From: Nectonema munidae
Taxonomy: Eukaryota > Nematomorpha > Nectonematoida > Nectonematidae
Direction of reading: 5' to 3'
NCBI GenBank assembly: GCA_030549495.1
Contig: JAUIRK010000168.1
Coordinates: 744,001-808,000 of the forward strand
DNA: 64,000 bases
Under the pieces are notes generated by a model that was not told the DNA's origin, did not search any database, and saw only the letters and a program-made list of their open reading frames with translations. Of the stretch, positions 60,901-64,000 are shown piece by piece (position 1 is the stretch's first letter; the number at the start of each line of letters is the position of its first letter). A program made the position numbers and the translations under genes.

Positions 60901-61253
60901 TCTTAAACAATGAAGGTTTTTGCTTCTTACATGACTAAATTTTGTAAGTATGTACACTTTTTATTATTGTTTATGATTTATACTACTATTTTGTATAAAG
61001 CAAGGGTTCCCAACATTTTTGGACCTGTGTCTATATGAGTACTTTTTATGTGCTCAAATCGCCGTAATATACGCAATTTATCCGAATATACACACATTTT
61101 TAATGAAACTCAGTTATGGGCCTACTATTATTATTATTATTATTATTATCATACTTAGAACTTCATGTTTTTAATATAATCCGTAAAGCTGTAATTTCGG
61201 AAAATTTGGCAACGTCTGGTATAAGGCCCGTATATAATTTTATTATTTTTCAG
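57999..61253 (+). other. Intron of the C1-domain gene
   Basis: About 3.25 kb from the GTAATA donor to a strong TTATTATTTTTCAG acceptor. It contains a possible 90-nt cassette exon at 60552-60641, several possible TTAA MITE ends (TTACCCATTAAATCCC near 59707 with AATGAGTTAA near 59805; CTAATGGGTTAA near 60402), a hAT-like start CAAGGGTTCCCAACA near 61002 and an (ATT)n microsatellite at about 61125-61149. Confidence 0.6.
60552..60641 (+). CDS. Candidate 90-nt cassette exon inside the C1 intron
   Basis: Between an ACTACAG acceptor and an ACAG|GTAAGA donor the frame is open and reads PKPYYVVTRPLDFNTVRKMG followed by RVRQVYKNT. The phase is 1 at both ends, identical to the flanking C1 exons, so inclusion would keep the frame and insert 30 residues between the fourth and fifth metal ligands (junction then reads NTDCGTNLHKKC). 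Skipping gives the canonical CX2C. The polypyrimidine tract is weak. The open frame actually extends upstream through KCNPCLKLTKLREG. It could be chance or an exon of another gene; I do not recognise the peptide. Confidence 0.3.
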
Positions 61254-61366
61254 ACTGTGGAACAAATCTTCATAAAAAGTGTGTCAATCAAAAAACTTCC
61301 TCGTGCCGATATACAGAATGCCCCGCTTCCCTGCTTTTTAAAAAGCGGTTTTCTCCTAGCGTATAT
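61254..61366 (+). CDS. Exon with second half of the C1 domain
   Basis: Following the TTTTTCAG acceptor, phase 1 completes Asn and continues CGTNLHKKCVNQKTSSC, providing the Cys, the His and the last two Cys of the C1 pattern with exact spacing (CX2C across the junction, then X4-H-X2-C-X7-C). The exon goes on with RYTECPASLLFKKRFSPSVY and ends at a GTAAGA donor in phase 0. The basic, Ser-containing stretch after the domain resembles the linker after C1a in protein kinase D. The next exon was not found before the window end. Confidence 0.75.
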
Positions 61367-62530
61367 GTAAGATACTTTTTTCTACCATCGCATATAAACC
61401 TGTATCCAGGCTCGCATTTACTACGTTGACCGAGGCCTTAGAGTACCTTCTCATTGAAGTAGAAGAAATTTACGAAAGCTTTTTTGTATTTTATTATAAA
61501 TAGTGATATCAGAATTTTAGGAGTCTTTGATTTTGAAAAATTTTAAAAATCGATAGAATCTAAACTTGACGATTCATAGGAAAGGCACTTTTTTGTACAT
61601 AAAAAGGCGACTAAGTTGGATACGACTCCAACATAAAAGTTAAAAAATGGAAAAATATCAATTTAAAAAGTTTGTTATAGAATAGAGGCCAAACTTTATT
61701 TTACTTAAAAAAATAAACATTAAATATTTTTTGCATTGCATGTAACACGGATCTCAGCCTTGTTGTTTTTCAGACTTTATGCCCTATAAATCTGTGTGGA
61801 CCATGGAAGTAAAAAATTGAATTATCTTTATTTACAAAATTCTTTAAAATTAACTTAATTGCTCTAAAAAATTTAATATCTGAAAATATTTTTTTCTAAC
61901 TAAAAAGAAGAAGCTTTTGAAAAAGGTTAGGGATTCTATGCGCCTTCCTGGCTTTTCTAGTGTTAACCCTTTTAGACATTTCGAAAATTATCCTCTTTTT
62001 TTCTTCTTGAATGAATATAGCAGACGATTTTTGTAGGTCACTGGTGATCAGACCAGAGATGGACGGTCGACCAGAAGTCAGACCATGAGCTCTTACCAAC
62101 CAAAAAAAATTTTCACGAGAAACAAGAAAAAAAGATTGTAGATAAGTAAAAACAAAGCAAAGATAAGATATAGCTTACTTATAAAATATCACTTGTTATT
62201 TATGCTTTTGTAATAAATGATAAGACGTCATCAGTAAATAAGATATTAAACTTTCATTTGAATAATCATTTATCTATCATCTAAGTTTAGATCCCTTACC
62301 ATTAATTTCCAATCCACCCTTGCCGGTGCACATTGTCGCATCATATTTTGAATATCATTATTACGTTCATTAGTTCTCAAAAATTTTATCCTCAAAATAA
62401 TCTTTCAATATTACTTGTTCCCAATCATTACCATCGTTTTCATTGGGAATGTTCTCGTCGGTATTAACATATGGATCAAGCAGCGCTTTTGGCTTTCATA
62501 TTATTTTGTGTATGTGTGTATCATGTATAG
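61367..62530. other. Non-coding stretch after the second C1 exon
   Basis: Probably intron of the C1 gene. The minus-strand frame at 62099-61896 (LTSGRPSISGLITSDLQ, then basic) matches nothing I can name. Confidence 0.35.
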
Positions 62531-64000
62531 CAGGGGTTCCCAATCTGTGGTACACGTACCCCTGGTGGTACGCGAAAGCCTTCCAAGTGGTACGAGAGAT
62601 ATTTTTCAAAAATTCAAAAAAAGTACTTGTTTTCACAGAAATTCCCACACAGAGAAATGTGGTGTAATGTGAATTTGGCTAAAGTTCATTTTCTTTAGTT
62701 CCTCAACTGTAATACATGTAAATATGTGCAGGTGGGTATAATGTAGCATGCACACACATTCTGTTGACTTAGTAGGTACAGTGATGTGATTAATTAACTT
62801 ACCATCTTCGTGATTGTTTATTTTTATCGATTATTATGTAAATTATTATATATATTGAATATATTAAAAATCAACTTTTAGTTTTATTTCAGATTATTAT
62901 AGCGTCAAATCAAGATACCCAAACGACAGTATAGGGATCAATATATTAATTTTGGTTCTATGAATTGGAGAATAGGGAAGAATCTGTGCCATAGTGTGTG
63001 GTGTGTAAGAAGACATTATCAAATTCATCAATGAAGCCTTTTACAACGCCATCTCCAAACTAATCATCCAGAATAGAAAGACCGCGATCCTAATTATTTT
63101 AAGCGACTTGAGAAAAACGACTAGACAAAACGGGGAAGTAATATCAGCACTCGGTTGTAATTCTGACAGCCTCCTGTGAAATTGCAATTTTTTTGGTGAA
63201 GAAATAAAAGCCTTCCACAAGAAATGGTGAAGCATGGCATCGTTGATGTAGCAGTGTCAAATAAAACGATACAGAGGTGTATTACAGAAATGTCTACTGT
63301 TATTAATAAACCAGTCATTACGGAAGTACAGGGCTAAAAATATGGATTTGCAATAAAACTGGACGAATCAACGGACGTGTCAAACTGCGCACAGCTTCTT
63401 ATATATGTGCGCTATGCTACTAAGGATGCAATTCGAAGTGAATTACTCTTGACCAATGAAATAACAACTACAACAAAAGGAGAAGACGTGTTCGAGCTCA
63501 TAAAAACTTTTTCAAAGAAAATGGTCTCCAATGGACCAAGCTAGTAGGTTGCACAATTGACGGCGCTCCTGTTATGTTTGGGAGAAAATCTGGGTTCCAA
63601 GCTCGGGTGTAAGCAGTATCTCCATCTTCACTTCTGTTCACTGTTTCATACACCGATTTGCTCTCTCTGCTAAAGTTCTACCTCCCGATATGAAGACAAG
63701 CTTGAAACCGGTGGTTAAAATGGTAAACTACATCATGACATCTGCCCTAAATAGTAGTCTCTTCAAGGTCATTTGTGAGGATATCGGATCAGAATACGCG
63801 TCATTGCTTTTCATAAGGAAGTTAGGTGGCTGTCTCGAGGGAATACCACTATGCTCCTTTTTGTGCTGAGAAAGGATGTGCTTCAGTTTTTCCAAACAAA
63901 GGATCACGAAGTTTAGAAGATCCTTGAAGATGGAAACTTCATTCTTTACATTGCCTACCTGTCAGATATTTTTGGAGTCATGTATCATTTAAATTGTTCT
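62531..64000 (+). mobile_element. hAT transposon of the ZBED5/SCAND3 (Charlie-like) type, decayed, cut by the window end
   Basis: The element starts CAGGGGTTCCCAATCTGTGG, a typical hAT terminus, with GGTACACGTACCCC just inside. Coding remains start near 62900: a BED-type zinc finger piece (YINFG, then CVVCKKTLSNSSMKP), then across frames TVINKPVITE, IKLDESTDVSNCAQLL with the first catalytic Asp, IRSELLLTNEITTTTKGEDV, and KLVGCTIDGAPVMFGRKSGF with the second catalytic Asp. Near the window end FKVICEDIGSEYASLLF-like sequence follows, then remains of the REVRWLSRG motif. Numerous frameshifts and stops show it is inactive. The C-terminal dimerisation domain should lie beyond 64000. Confidence 0.85.

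Noticed and set aside
61116-61370. Protein starting with a Leu run (84 codons)
   Set aside because: The Leu run is an ATT microsatellite in the intron; only the part after 61254 is a real exon, in the C1 frame.

Overview
The window is eukaryotic, AT-rich and dominated by transposable elements. It shows spliceosomal introns (one only 52 bp long), LINE, hAT, piggyBac and pogo/Tigger remains, a tRNA-derived SINE, and two host-type genes. The mix of CR1-like and Jockey-like LINEs, piggyBac elements with TTAA targets and ~150-bp satellites suits an arthropod, possibly a copepod such as a sea louse. The species is inference; nothing in the window fixes it.

Host genes are few. 39.83-40.42 kb holds an intact, intronless YKT6 R-SNARE. 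57.86-61.37 kb holds two exons that together rebuild a perfect C1 (phorbol-ester/diacylglycerol-binding) zinc-finger domain most like the first C1 of protein kinase D, with a possible 90-nt cassette exon in the intron between them. The rest of that gene was not found.

Layout: 0.5-7.7 kb is bracketed by a hAT-like inverted-repeat pair and contains a decayed CR1-like LINE (1.6-4.6 kb). A second LINE lies at 8.3-9.65 kb. 11.4-13.15 kb is a two-exon, decayed copy of an unclassified zinc-finger-like protein family. 14.4-15.5 kb is a fragment of a satellite-bearing TTAA element. 16.6-17.6 kb has hAT transposase debris, 17.9-18.2 kb a minisatellite and 18.97-19.54 kb a young-looking hAT MITE. 19.89-24.14 kb is a three-level nest: one hAT element, a second hAT element inside it, and inside that a 3.6-kb TTAA-bounded element carrying two different ~150-bp satellite arrays. 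24.3-25.15 kb is a pogo/Tigger transposase remnant. 27.25-31.23 kb is a complete piggyBac element with TIRs, TTAA ends, a nearly intact transposase with one intron, and a 12-copy 36-bp array. 32.5-33.7 kb is a hAT element. 36.2-38.9 kb is a Jockey-like LINE remnant with a 109-bp MITE inside. After YKT6 come a SINE, a hAT MITE at 47.3-48.0 kb, and at 48.16-51.44 kb a second, inverted copy of the satellite-bearing TTAA element. 55.1-55.75 kb is an RTE-like LINE fragment, 55.8-56.3 kb a pogo-like MITE and 57.45-57.77 kb a piggyBac MITE just upstream of the C1 exon. The window ends inside a hAT element of the ZBED5/SCAND3 type.

The most unusual content is the satellite-bearing TTAA family (two ended copies plus one fragment). 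Its ends share TTAA|CCCT with the coding piggyBac element, which suggests, but does not prove, that a piggyBac transposase has been spreading satellite arrays. No bacterial genes, CRISPR arrays, rRNA genes, convincing free tRNA genes, or LTR or viral elements were recognised.
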